Source of the DNA: Akkermansiaceae bacterium
Lineage (GTDB): Bacteria > Verrucomicrobiota > Verrucomicrobiia > Verrucomicrobiales > Akkermansiaceae
NCBI GenBank assembly: GCA_026421245.1
Contig: JAPKDJ010000007.1
Coordinates: 23,257 to 87,256, forward strand
DNA: 64,000 bases
Reading direction: 5' to 3'
In this document: positions 1 through 8,000 of the stretch, one piece after another
Layout of the letters: every line of letters starts with the position of its first letter
How positions within the stretch are numbered: position 1 is the stretch's first letter
Made by a program: the position numbers and the translations under genes
The notes under the pieces: generated by a model
Told to the model about the DNA's origin: nothing
What the model saw: only the letters and a program-made list of their open reading frames with translations
Database searches by the model: none

Positions 1-1119
1 AAGGGAATTGATGAGATCGAGGTCGTCGTCGAAAGCAGTGACATTGAGTTGGCTGTTGGCGGCGAGAGCGCGGGTGAGGGAGCCATCGGTCAGTCCGACG
101 ACCACGGTGAAGCCGGGTTGGATCGGGAGATCTTTGAGGTAGGCCTCGGCGAGCGGATGGCCTTGGGCGGCGAGGGTTTGCGGCATGTAGTTCATGCCGG
201 TGTCGAATTCATAGATGGGGCTGAATTTGGGCCCCTCTGGGGTTTCCGAGCTGATGCGGTAGGAATAGCGGGTGTGTGGCTGGAGGTTTTCGAGAACGAT
301 TTCGTGACGGAGTTTTTGGGCGGCAGATTCGACGATGGTGCCAAGCTTGCGGGTGGGTCCGTAGGCGATGATGGCTTTGCCGGGGTGGCTGGCTTCCCAA
401 AAGAGGAGGGCTTTTCCGGGAGCGAGGAAGCGAACGGCGGGCCGGACGGAGAAGGCAACGCCCTCGGATTTTTTGGCGATGGCGGCGAGTTCTTTTTGTG
501 AAGGAAGGGTGTCGTGGATCTTGACGAAGTCGATTCGCCCGGTGATGGGGTAGAATTCGTCTTTGTCCTTGTAGGCGCCCACGACAAAGGGCGTGGGGAC
601 CTCGGGAAGAACGACCGGGCCGGAAACGGCGCGTGAGGAAACGAGGGTGCCATTGAGGAAGAGGCGCATTTGTTTGCCGTTGTAGGTGGCGAAGAGGTGG
701 TTCCAGTGGCCGGGTTCGAAGGGTTCGGGCGCGACGGCTTCCAGGAGGGGCCCGCCTGTTGAAAGTCGGAATGAGAAACGGGAGCCATTGTAGCCCAGGA
801 GCCAGCCACGCTCGTGACTACCGTTGTCTTGGCTGTAACTCACGATGGAGCCCCATTTTTGGGGTTGATCGATGCGGACGCGGGTTTCGATGGCGAAGGT
901 TTCGAGGGGCAGTTTTTTTGCCTTCTCTTCCGGGAAAAGGAGGTGCTGCTTGGCGGTAAAGACGAGGTGTCCGTCGGTGTCGAATTCCGGGGCTTCGACA
1001 GCTTCCCCCGAAGGTTTGAGGTTTTGCCCCTCGAATTTATCTTTGCTGAAGGTCCAGTGGAAAAGGGGGCTGGCGTTCGCGATCGAGATGCTGGCAAGCG
1101 TGAGAAGAAGGGATTTCAT
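1..1119 (-). CDS. Secreted LamG-domain protein, 3' end outside window
   Basis: The reading frame is open from an ATG at 1119 to the window edge, giving 373 codons with no stop, so the gene is cut. It starts with a signal peptide (MKSLLLTLASISIANA). Residues about 20-200 look like a concanavalin/LamG sandwich (GHWNHLFATYNGKQMRLFLN). Residues about 230-310 look like a fibronectin-III or phosphatase N-terminal fold (LENLQPHTRYSYRISSE). From about residue 345, VVVGLTDGSLTRALAANS followed by an acidic strand resembles the nucleotide-binding edge of a methyltransferase-like fold, which in planctomycete/verrucomicrobial proteins sits next to a PQQ-type beta-propeller. The rest would be needed to confirm that architecture. 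It is divergent from cimA across a 229-bp gap. Function unknown; probably a surface or periplasmic polymer-related protein. Confidence 0.8.
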   Translation of the reverse strand, partial: MKSLLLTLASISIANASPLFHWTFSKDKFEGQNLKPSGEAVEAPEFDTDGHLVFTAKQHLLFPEEKAKKLPLETFAIETRVRIDQPQKWGSIVSYSQDNGSHERGWLLGYNGSRFSFRLSTGGPLLEAVAPEPFEPGHWNHLFATYNGKQMRLFLNGTLVSSRAVSGPVVLPEVPTPFVVGAYKDKDEFYPITGRIDFVKIHDTLPSQKELAAIAKKSEGVAFSVRPAVRFLAPGKALLFWEASHPGKAIIAYGPTRKLGTIVESAAQKLRHEIVLENLQPHTRYSYRISSETPEGPKFSPIYEFDTGMNYMPQTLAAQGHPLAEAYLKDLPIQPGFTVVVGLTDGSLTRALAANSQLNVTAFDDDLDLINSL

Positions 1120-1348
1120 GGGAAGTCTGAAAGAGGAACGAGCTAGATTAGGCAGCTGGTGAGAGTTTGGAAACGAAGAAAAGGATGAGCTTCTTCCACC
1201 GAAAAGGGGTTGTTTCCATCGGGATCGCCCGATTCGCCTTTCCCAGGGATGATCGCCTTCACTCTTGCCACAGGGGAGGGAGGGCGGCATTTTGTCGGCC
1301 CTTCGTGGAATGGTAGCGTTTCTGGAGGTTTTTTCGAAAAAAAATACG

Positions 1349-2923
1349 ATGAGCGAGCAAGCACGAGTCAGCATCTACGACACCACCCTACGTGATGGTA
1401 CCCAAGGCGAAGGTTTTTCACTTTCTGGTTTGGACAAGATTCGAATTGCGAAGCGGCTTGATGAGTTTGGGGTTGATTACATCGAAGGTGGCTGGCCGGG
1501 CTCCAATCCGAAGGATATCGAATTTTTTAAAGCGGCGGCCAAGGAAACCTGGAATCACGCCAAGATCGCGGCTTTTGGTTCAACCCGCCGGGCGGATCTT
1601 GCGGTGGAGGACGATCCCCAGGTTCAGCTTCTCATTGATGCAGAGACGCCGGTGATCACCATTTTTGGAAAGAGCTGGGAGTTACAGGTGACCGAAGTTC
1701 TCCGCACAACAGCATTGGAGAACCAGGCAATGATCCGTGATACCTGCCGCTACCTCAAGGAAGCAGGGCGCGAAGTGGTTTACGACGCCGAGCACTTTTT
1801 TGATGGCTATAAAGACGGCCCCGAGCATGCCATGGCCACACTCAAAGCGGCGGTTGAGGGTGGTGCCGATTGGTTAGTACTTTGCGACACCAACGGAGGA
1901 TGTCTTCCCTCGGAAATCTCTGAGATCAGCCAGACTGTGATCGAGAGCTTTCCGGAAGTGCCGCTTGGCATTCATACCCATAACGACTGTGAGCTTGGCG
2001 TGGCCAATGCCATCGCTTCGGTTGACGTGGGAGCGACGCAGGTTCAGGGAACGATCAATGGTTACGGCGAGCGGACGGGGAATTGCAGTCTAACCTCGGT
2101 GATTCCGATTCTCGAACTCAAGATGGGACGCAAAGCCGTGAGGGATGTCTCCAAGATGAAGGACCTGTCCTTCTTTGTAGATGACGTCTCCAATAATCCG
2201 CACTTTGCGCGGGCTGCTTTTGTGGGACGGACAGCTTTTGCCCATAAGGGCGGAATGCACGTGAATGCGGTGCAAAAATTGGCTCGAACTTATGAGCACA
2301 TTCGTCCGGAAGAGGTTGGGAACCAGCAACAGATTTTGGTCAGTGAGCTCTCAGGGCAATCGAACATCCTGATGAAAGCCGAGCAGCTTGGAATTCATCT
2401 GGAGAAAGGGAGTGATGAAGCCAAAGCCATTTTGACTGAAGTCAAAGCCCTTGAGCAGGTGGGGTATTCGTTTGAAGCTGCGGGAGGATCACTTGAGTTG
2501 TTGATTCGGAGGAGTCTCGGAGAAGCAGTCCGTCCATGGAATCTACACGAATATCATTGTTCCTTCCGTCACTACAAAGATGGTCATGCTCCGGTTTGCG
2601 AAGCGACGGTGAAGCTGGATGTGGGAGATAAGCCGAATTTGACCGTATCCGAGGGGCATGGTGTGGTGAACGCTCTCGACGGAGCCCTGCGCAAGGCTCT
2701 TCAGCCCTTCTTTGCAGAATTGGATCGGGTCCAGTTGATCGATTACAAAGTGCGGATCATCGACGGAGGAGAGGCGACAGCGGCCAAGACGCGGGTGCTC
2801 ATTGTTCAGACCGACGGAGAAGAGACTTGGGGCACCGTCGGTGTCTCCAGCAGTATCATTGAAGCGAGCTGGATCGCGTTGACTGATGGTCTCGATCTCT
2901 TTCTGCAAAAAAGGGACTCTTGA
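1349..2923 (+). CDS. cimA: Citramalate synthase (CimA/LeuA family)
   Basis: This cytoplasmic enzyme condenses acetyl-CoA with pyruvate to (R)-citramalate, the first step of the threonine-independent isoleucine route. The N-terminal TIM barrel opens with DTTLRDGTQGEGFS, carries the HxH metal motif in GIHTHNDCELGVANA, and has the GTINGYGERTGNCS signature. A C-terminal LeuA-type regulatory domain follows from about residue 390. The TLRDGTQGEG form, 524-residue length and GYGERTGN motif match the citramalate synthase branch rather than LeuA. I start at ATG 1349 (MSEQARVSIYD) because the in-frame extension to 1265 encodes an unlikely 28-residue tail. A GGAGG at 1324-1328 is rather far upstream for this start, so the exact start is not certain. 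The gene is followed by a long 3' region with a candidate structured RNA and a terminator. Confidence 0.93.
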   Translation: MSEQARVSIYDTTLRDGTQGEGFSLSGLDKIRIAKRLDEFGVDYIEGGWPGSNPKDIEFFKAAAKETWNHAKIAAFGSTRRADLAVEDDPQVQLLIDAETPVITIFGKSWELQVTEVLRTTALENQAMIRDTCRYLKEAGREVVYDAEHFFDGYKDGPEHAMATLKAAVEGGADWLVLCDTNGGCLPSEISEISQTVIESFPEVPLGIHTHNDCELGVANAIASVDVGATQVQGTINGYGERTGNCSLTSVIPILELKMGRKAVRDVSKMKDLSFFVDDVSNNPHFARAAFVGRTAFAHKGGMHVNAVQKLARTYEHIRPEEVGNQQQILVSELSGQSNILMKAEQLGIHLEKGSDEAKAILTEVKALEQVGYSFEAAGGSLELLIRRSLGEAVRPWNLHEYHCSFRHYKDGHAPVCEATVKLDVGDKPNLTVSEGHGVVNALDGALRKALQPFFAELDRVQLIDYKVRIIDGGEATAAKTRVLIVQTDGEETWGTVGVSSSIIEASWIALTDGLDLFLQKRDS

Positions 2924-2988
2924 AAACCTGCTTGTCCTCTTGTCGGAGCCTTCCCCGGAAGCCATCCTTACGGAAGGTTCATATAATA

Positions 2989-3160
2989 AACACCTACGAA
3001 CCGTCGGTCTCGAAAGAGGCACCCACGGTCGCTTTGGTGACCCGGTCAGGCCTAATAGGGTCTGACTAAATTTAAACACGGTTCGAAAATAAGAGGAAAA
3101 TTTATCGAATGGTGGGATTTCAGAAGAAAAGAGCAGGATCGCGAGATTCTGCTCTTTTTG
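2989..3160 (+). ncRNA. Candidate structured RNA between cimA and the terminator
   Basis: No protein is visible between the cimA stop and the terminator at 3127-3160, but the segment is rich in pairing. CGAACCGT (2997-3004) pairs perfectly with ACGGTTCG (3078-3085) and closes a domain. Inside it lie a 5-bp hairpin with a GAAA tetraloop (3007-3020), a possible ACC/GGT hairpin (3021-3038) and GTCAG/CTGAC (3045-3049 with 3062-3066). A perfect TATAAT box at 2982-2987 would start transcription near 2993; no convincing -35 is seen. It could be an independent small RNA of about 165 nt or a structured cimA 3' UTR. It does not match 4.5S, 6S, tmRNA or c-di-GMP riboswitch signatures that I know. Structure is read by eye; covariation is untested. 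Confidence 0.4.
3127..3160 (+). terminator. Rho-independent terminator after cimA / candidate RNA
   Basis: Arms 3127-3140 and 3145-3158 pair over 14 bp with one wobble, with a GCGA loop and a T run at 3155-3159. A-rich sequence on the left side could allow activity on the other strand too. Confidence 0.75.
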
Positions 3161-3284
3161 TGAGGCGGCTGGGTTGCTCCAGTTTCAAAATCAGCATCTT
3201 CGTTCGCAGATCGTTCAAATGAAGCGATTTAAAATGAGTGAATCCTAGACTTGTGTTGTGGGACAGATTCGACAGACTCCGTGT

Positions 3285-3300
3285 TCTCCCGATCGGGAGA
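3285..3300. promoter_or_regulatory. Perfect 16-bp palindrome upstream of MFS gene
   Basis: TCTCCCGATCGGGAGA is a perfect palindrome ending 4 nt before the first ATG of the leader ORF. It may be an operator for a dimeric regulator or, in RNA, a hairpin that masks the ribosome entry region of the leader ORF and transporter. The regulator is not identifiable here. Confidence 0.45.
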
Positions 3301-3304
3301 GATA

Positions 3305-3325
3305 ATGAGTAACACATCACAATGA
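3305..3325 (+). CDS. Six-codon leader ORF overlapping the MFS start
   Basis: ATG 3305 reads MSNTSQ then TGA at 3323-3325, overlapping the transporter ATG (3322-3324) in an ATGA arrangement. The leader arose through a local duplication: AATGAGTAACAC occurs at 3304-3315 and again at 3321-3332. It is either a translationally coupled leader or an accidental duplicate of the start region. Confidence 0.35.
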   Translation: MSNTSQ

Positions 3326-4896
3326 GTAACACTGACAAACCAAGCATGGCTCTTTTTTGGGGCTGTTTCATTGCCCTGATCACCACGGCATTCGGCTTCA
3401 TCACCCGAATGTTCCTCCTCGATGATGCCTCAATCACTTCAGATTTGCTGGGGCTAGACGATGCTGAAGTCGGCATGTTTAAAGGAATTCAAATTTGGCC
3501 TTTTGCCATCAGTATCATCCTTTTCAGCCTGATTATCGACAAGGTTGGATACAAGTTTGCGATGATTTTCGCAGCTACCTCCCAAATCATCTGGGGAATT
3601 ATGGGGATTTACGGCCTTTCGGTTGCTGATACGAACCCCGAACTCGCCAAGAGCATGCTTTTTTGGGGTGGTCTGATCCTGGCACTCGGAAACGGCACTG
3701 TTGAAGCCTTTATTAATCCGGTCGTTGCCACTCTTTTCGATAAGGAGAAGACAAAGTGGTTGAATATTCTGCACGCAGGTTGGCCTGGTGGTCTCGTTAT
3801 CGCAGGTGTTGCTGTGATTCTGATGGGAGGAGCTTCCTGGGAAGTCAAACTGTCCCTAATTTTCATCCCCGCAGTCATCTATCTCGTCATGCTTCTTCGT
3901 TGCCAATTCCCTGTGCAAGAACGAGTTGCGGCCGGAGTGAGCTATCGTGAGATGCTTGGAGAATTTGGATTTGGAGGCGCCGCTGTTGTCGCCATCTTGA
4001 TGTTTCTTCAGTTGGACCAAGCGATTCCAGGTTATACGAAACTTTGGATGACTATTTGTGCTGCTATGGCGATTGGCCTCGGCGTCTACACGACGAGCCT
4101 TGGGCGTCCTTTGATGTTCATCTTGATTTTGCTGATGACCCCTCTGGCGACTACTGAGATCGGCACGGACGGATGGATTTCCGGTATTATGGCGAATGCA
4201 GTTTCTTTCCACGCTGGTTGGATTCTTATCTATACCTCGCTGATTATGATGGTTTTGCGATTCTATGCAGGACCGATCGTGCATCGTTTCGCACCAATTC
4301 CGCTTTTGATCCTAAGTTCTGTCTTGGCAATAGCCGGATTGTTCGCTTTGTCGGGAGCTTCAGGTGCAGTCTGGATCTTTGTTGCTGCAACTCTCTATGC
4401 CTTGGGTAAGACGTTCTTCTGGCCAACAATGCTGGGCATTGTGTCAGAGCAAACTCCCCGCGGAGGTGCCCTTACTCTTAACTCGGTTTCAGGAATCGGA
4501 ATGTTAGCAGTGGGGGTTCTTGGATTCCCTTACATTGGAGCGCTGCAGGAGAAAAAAGCAGTGGCCGAAGTGGCTGCACTGGAAGAGGCCAAGAATGTCC
4601 CCGGGTTACTTACTGATGGAAATATTTCAGCCGATGCGCTGGAAGATAAGAGTATCTATTACAATGCGATCGAATACCAGAGCCTCAAGGCTGAAGCGGT
4701 TGACGCTCTCCTTGAGAATCAGGACGAGAAAACCAAAGAGGCAGTTGCCGGAGCCAAGGCAGGAAGTGCTCAAAAAGCACTCGCAAGTATGACGCGCTTC
4801 CCATTCATCATGCTCATCGCGTATGTGGCTCTATATTTCTACTTCAAGAGTAGAGGAGGCTACAAGCCGCTCGATGTGACAAGTAAAGTTCACTAG
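3322..4896 (+). CDS. MFS transporter
   Basis: This 524-residue integral membrane protein has about 12 hydrophobic segments, starting ALFWGCFIALITTAFGFITR. It has the usual two-lobe layout, with a long soluble stretch (about residues 405-485, Glu/Lys/Ala rich) inserted before the last membrane helix. The insert, after the tenth to eleventh helix, is atypical and may be a regulatory or partner-binding loop. General features fit the nucleoside/sugar permease-like part of the major facilitator superfamily, but no substrate motif is recognisable. It is a single-gene unit with its own strong terminator at 4915-4945, and expression may be controlled through the palindrome and leader ORF just upstream. 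Confidence 0.88.
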   Translation: MSNTDKPSMALFWGCFIALITTAFGFITRMFLLDDASITSDLLGLDDAEVGMFKGIQIWPFAISIILFSLIIDKVGYKFAMIFAATSQIIWGIMGIYGLSVADTNPELAKSMLFWGGLILALGNGTVEAFINPVVATLFDKEKTKWLNILHAGWPGGLVIAGVAVILMGGASWEVKLSLIFIPAVIYLVMLLRCQFPVQERVAAGVSYREMLGEFGFGGAAVVAILMFLQLDQAIPGYTKLWMTICAAMAIGLGVYTTSLGRPLMFILILLMTPLATTEIGTDGWISGIMANAVSFHAGWILIYTSLIMMVLRFYAGPIVHRFAPIPLLILSSVLAIAGLFALSGASGAVWIFVAATLYALGKTFFWPTMLGIVSEQTPRGGALTLNSVSGIGMLAVGVLGFPYIGALQEKKAVAEVAALEEAKNVPGLLTDGNISADALEDKSIYYNAIEYQSLKAEAVDALLENQDEKTKEAVAGAKAGSAQKALASMTRFPFIMLIAYVALYFYFKSRGGYKPLDVTSKVH

Positions 4897-4914
4897 TCTT
4901 AGATCTTAGTCTTC

Positions 4915-4945
4915 AAAACGGCGGTCTTCGGACCGCCGTTTTTTT
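4915..4945 (+). terminator. Terminator after MFS gene
   Basis: A perfect 10-bp stem (4917-4926 with 4931-4940) has a TTCG tetraloop and continues into a T tract to 4945. It lies 20 nt after the transporter stop. Confidence 0.92.
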
Positions 4946-5072
4946 GTGCTCCGGCCCCTGATTTCTCCCGTGATGAATTTTGTTTGAAAACTTTTCGGAA
5001 AACTCTAGACAGGCACCCCTTCCCCGTTGCAATGAGCTGCCGCGCATGGGAATGAGCCCGTGCCATCTCCCC

Positions 5073-5759
5073 ATGAAAATCATCCCAATGATCGGTATCA
5101 TATGCAGTCTAGCTCTCTCCAGTTGCGGAGATTTTGGTTCTTCGGCCTTCAACACGAGGTCTGAGGGGATCCACACCCGAAGCATCGCCCAAATTAGTAG
5201 GTTGGTATCCAGATTCTCTCTGTTCACAAAGGTGAAACGCCCCAACGGCTTCTATCCTGCTTCTGTCTCGCGTTCAGTCGCGAAGAAAGCCGCTCGTCTT
5301 CCCAAAGACAAGCATGGTATGGCGACTTACCCTGATTCGACCCGTCAGCGGGTTGTTCTCACCACTTCCTTTTCCCACGAAGAGAATGAAGTTGGAGTGC
5401 CTTGGAGAAAGAACGCCCTCGGAACCTATCTTAAGTATGGCACTATCCGTAGTGCTGCTGCTGATTGGTCCCGATATCCCGTCGGCACCAAGTTCAAGAT
5501 CAAAGGGCTTCCTCATACTTACATCGTCGATGACTACGGATCCTCTCTTGTTGGAACCAACACCATCGACATTTACCACCCCAATCTCAGCAGCATGCGC
5601 CGCTGGGGAACCCGGAAGGCCGAGATTTCCGTCATCCAGTGGGGTGACTGGGCCCGCACTCTCAAGATCCTGAGTGGCCGCAAGAAATATCCTCATACCC
5701 GCAAGATGTATTATGCGGCCAAGGCAAAGGTTGACTCCGGTCAGGTTACCAAAAACTAA
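5073..5759 (+). CDS. 3D-domain (RlpA/MltA-like barrel) lipoprotein
   Basis: A 228-residue protein starting at ATG 5073 with a lipoprotein signal (MKIIPMIGIICSLALSSC; Cys is the lipidation site). An in-frame ATG exists at 4980 but would put a non-signal tail in front. The C-terminal half carries a 3D domain: GTIRSAAADW, PVGTKFKIKG, VDDYGSSLVGTNTIDIY and a later Asp in WGDW supply the conserved Asp residues. This double-psi barrel is typical of peptidoglycan-cleaving lytic transglycosylases and related wall proteins. The middle segment with SFSHEENE may be part of the domain. Likely role: envelope-anchored peptidoglycan enzyme or binding protein. Single gene with its own terminator. Confidence 0.82.
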   Translation: MKIIPMIGIICSLALSSCGDFGSSAFNTRSEGIHTRSIAQISRLVSRFSLFTKVKRPNGFYPASVSRSVAKKAARLPKDKHGMATYPDSTRQRVVLTTSFSHEENEVGVPWRKNALGTYLKYGTIRSAAADWSRYPVGTKFKIKGLPHTYIVDDYGSSLVGTNTIDIYHPNLSSMRRWGTRKAEISVIQWGDWARTLKILSGRKKYPHTRKMYYAAKAKVDSGQVTKN

Positions 5760-5782
5760 GGTCGCTTTATCAAATTTATCCA

Positions 5783-5815
5783 AACCGGCTTTTCCGAAAG
5801 GAAAGCCGGTTTTTT
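5783..5815 (+). terminator. Terminator after 3D-domain gene
   Basis: AACCGGCTTTTCC and GGAAAGCCGGTT pair with a single bulged T and a GAAA loop, followed by T6. Confidence 0.9.
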
Positions 5816-5851
5816 GTTTGCGTGAAACCGTCCATCGTTCAGGGATAAGAC

Positions 5852-6502
5852 ATGCTGAAGCAGGAGCGCGCCGACTATGTTCTTCGACGTCTTGAGGAGT
5901 TGTATCCGGAAACGCCAATTCCTTTGGATCATACCAATCCTTTCACCCTTCTTGTTGCGGTTCTATTGTCAGCCCAGTGCACCGATGTCCGGGTCAATCT
6001 CGTGACTCCAGCTTTGTTCAAACTTGCCGACTCGGCAGAGAAGATGAGGAAGCTATCGGTCGAGAAAATTAATTCTATTGTCCGTCCCTGTGGTCTCGCT
6101 CCTCGAAAAGCGGCTTCTATCCAGGGGCTTTCTCAGATTTTGGTGGAAAAACACGGAGGAAAGGTTCCTGCCGATATGGCGGCCTTGGAAGAGCTTCCGG
6201 GGGTGGGTCACAAGACGGCTTCAGTCGTGATGGCGCAGGCATTCGAAGTGCCGGCCTTTCCAGTGGATACCCACATTCACCGTCTTGCCCAGCGGTGGAA
6301 ATTAACCGATGGTCGGAATGTGCAACGCACTGAAGAAGACTTAAAGAAACTCTTCCCCCGAGAATTGTGGAACAAGCTCCACCTGCAGATCATTTTCTAT
6401 GGTCGCGAGTATTGTAGTGCAAGAGGGTGCAACGGAATGGTCTGCGAGATCTGTAAAGTCTTATTCCCAAGCCGAAAGACACCCGTCCGAACCAAAAAAT
6501 AA
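5852..6502 (+). CDS. nth: Endonuclease III
   Basis: A DNA glycosylase/AP lyase for oxidised pyrimidines in base excision repair. Helix-hairpin-helix LEELPGVGHKTASVV contains the catalytic Lys121, and VDTHIHRLAQR contains the catalytic Asp139, matching the E. coli positions within one residue. Length 216 fits the family. The C-terminal iron-sulfur motif is unusual: Cys188, Cys193, Cys198 and Cys201 are spaced C-X4-C-X4-C-X2-C instead of the classical C-X6-C-X2-C-X5-C, and the place of the last classical Cys is a Ser. The four Cys could still hold a cluster, but it may also be absent. Single gene. Confidence 0.93.
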   Translation: MLKQERADYVLRRLEELYPETPIPLDHTNPFTLLVAVLLSAQCTDVRVNLVTPALFKLADSAEKMRKLSVEKINSIVRPCGLAPRKAASIQGLSQILVEKHGGKVPADMAALEELPGVGHKTASVVMAQAFEVPAFPVDTHIHRLAQRWKLTDGRNVQRTEEDLKKLFPRELWNKLHLQIIFYGREYCSARGCNGMVCEICKVLFPSRKTPVRTKK

Positions 6503-6667
6503 GACTTCCCACTACGCATGGGCAAAGTGCGAGAGTCATGATGTCATGATGTCAAGACTTCAATCTTTCACGGAATTCGCTGTTTTCTGGAAAAGTTCCT
6601 TTACTCAGCGGGCTCACTTTCGAGAATGAAAGCCAGCTTCATCCTCAACCGACCTCAAACACACACC

Positions 6668-7456
6668 ATGACTCAGATCTCCAAGTTCCGTACCGCCAAA
6701 GGGTGGCTCGTAGGTTCCGCTTTCACCCTTCTTGCCGCCGCTCCTGCGCTTGCTCAGGAGGGTGCCCAAAAAGACAAAAGTGCCCTTGATAGCTATCTGC
6801 TCGATGGTGGTCCGCTCACCATCTTTATTGTTGCTGTCGGTCTCCTTTCTCTCATTAGTTTGACGGTTTTCAACTTCATGAACCTCACCAAGGCGAAGTT
6901 TGCTCCCGATGACTTGAAGGCAGCGCTTCTCGATCACATGACTAATTGCCGTGTGCGCTCCGCGATCGAGCTTTCAGCCTCCCATCCTTCCTACCTTGGT
7001 CGTATGATGGCCTACTCTCTTCCCAACATCGACGCCACCCGCCCGGAGGATCTTGGACGCGACCACGTTGAGGACGCTATTGCTGATTTCTCCATCAACG
7101 AAACCCGCAAGCAGATGACTTTCATCACCTTGCTTTCCCTCGTTGCACAAGCCGCTCCCATGCTCGGTCTCTTTGGAACCGTCTTCGGTATGATCGGGGC
7201 ATTCTCGACTTTGGGTGAAAATGCCGGAGCCGATCCCCAGGATCTCGCGGCCGATATCTCGGTTGCCCTTTTGACCACTATGTGGGGCCTGATCGTTGCC
7301 ATCCTTTCTCTCTTCGCCTACTTCTTCTTTAAGAACCGCTTCAACGCCTTGGTCGCTGATTGTCATGGCACTGCGGAGAATTTGATCAATGCATCCATCC
7401 AGACTGTGAATGCGGATGCACATCTTGCTAAGATTCCCGAGGGGATTGCCGTTTAA
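6668..7456 (+). CDS. MotA/TolQ/ExbB proton channel family protein
   Basis: Inner-membrane proton channel subunit of an ExbB/TolQ-type motor. ATG 6668 gives a cleavable signal peptide (WLVGSAFTLLAAAPALA, cut after ALA), seen in many ExbB proteins of this phylum; ATG 6626 in the same frame adds 14 residues and is less likely. A first membrane helix (LTIFIVAVGLLSLISLTVF) precedes a cytoplasmic loop, then two helices: LLSLVAQAAPMLGLFGTVFGMIGAF (family signature) and ISVALLTTMWGLIVAILSLFAYF. It heads a five-gene unit with two ExbD genes and TPR proteins, so the motor is likely dedicated to an envelope function with those partners. Confidence 0.9.
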   Translation: MTQISKFRTAKGWLVGSAFTLLAAAPALAQEGAQKDKSALDSYLLDGGPLTIFIVAVGLLSLISLTVFNFMNLTKAKFAPDDLKAALLDHMTNCRVRSAIELSASHPSYLGRMMAYSLPNIDATRPEDLGRDHVEDAIADFSINETRKQMTFITLLSLVAQAAPMLGLFGTVFGMIGAFSTLGENAGADPQDLAADISVALLTTMWGLIVAILSLFAYFFFKNRFNALVADCHGTAENLINASIQTVNADAHLAKIPEGIAV

Positions 7457-7517
7457 CCCGCCAGAGGGGAGGGAATGACTCCTTCCCCCTCGTTGAACTT
7501 CACCACCTCAAAATCCA

Positions 7518-7985
7518 ATGGCTTCAAACAGACTCCGCGCAGTCAACAAGAACCAGGGCGAACCAGCCGAGATGGACATGTCACCAATGATCGACATGGT
7601 CTTTCTGTTGCTTCTCTTCTTCCTCGTTGTTTCTAACCCGAAAACAATCAAAATTGATCCGAGGGTCCAACCACCGGTTGCTGCCAATGGACAAGCCGCG
7701 AAATCGCTCCACGGTAAGATCGTGATCAATATCCGAGATGATGGAGCTCTCCTTGCCGAAGATCTCAAAACGATATTTGACGGTGTTGAAGATCTCAAGG
7801 ACTACCTGGAAAAGGAGAAGGACAAAGTGAAGGCCAAGGGAAAAACTCCCGTGCTTCACATCCGTGGAGACAAGCGAGCTAACTTCAAGTTTTGCCAGCG
7901 CGTCATCAAAGCAGGGGCAGCAGCAGGGATTGATTCTCTTGCCTACGGTGCCTACAACAAAGCTCCTCCCAGATCTGCAAAGTAA
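7518..7985 (+). CDS. ExbD/TolR family biopolymer transporter (first copy)
   Basis: A 155-residue single-pass protein. MDMSPMIDMVFLLLLFFLVVS contains the membrane helix with the conserved proton-carrying Asp (PMIDMVFLLL). The periplasmic part has the usual ExbD alpha/beta fold ending (VLHIRGDKRANFKFCQRVI). A charged 30-residue segment (DLKDYLEKEKDKVKAK) sits in the middle of that domain. It lies 61 nt after the channel gene and 15 nt before a second, dissimilar ExbD, suggesting a heteromeric stator like ExbD1/ExbD2 pairs. Confidence 0.9.
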   Translation: MASNRLRAVNKNQGEPAEMDMSPMIDMVFLLLLFFLVVSNPKTIKIDPRVQPPVAANGQAAKSLHGKIVINIRDDGALLAEDLKTIFDGVEDLKDYLEKEKDKVKAKGKTPVLHIRGDKRANFKFCQRVIKAGAAAGIDSLAYGAYNKAPPRSAK

Positions 7986-8000
7986 ACGTAGAAAATTGAT

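Noticed and set aside
3041..3066. SRP (4.5S) RNA signature around GGTCAGG
   Set aside because: The GGTCAGG-CCGGAAGG-AGCAGCC pattern is not completed; only the first part is present.
3078..3090. tRNA/tmRNA T-arm suggested by GGTTCGAAA
   Set aside because: No flanking 5-bp stem, no acceptor stem or CCA end; the bases instead pair with 2997-3004.
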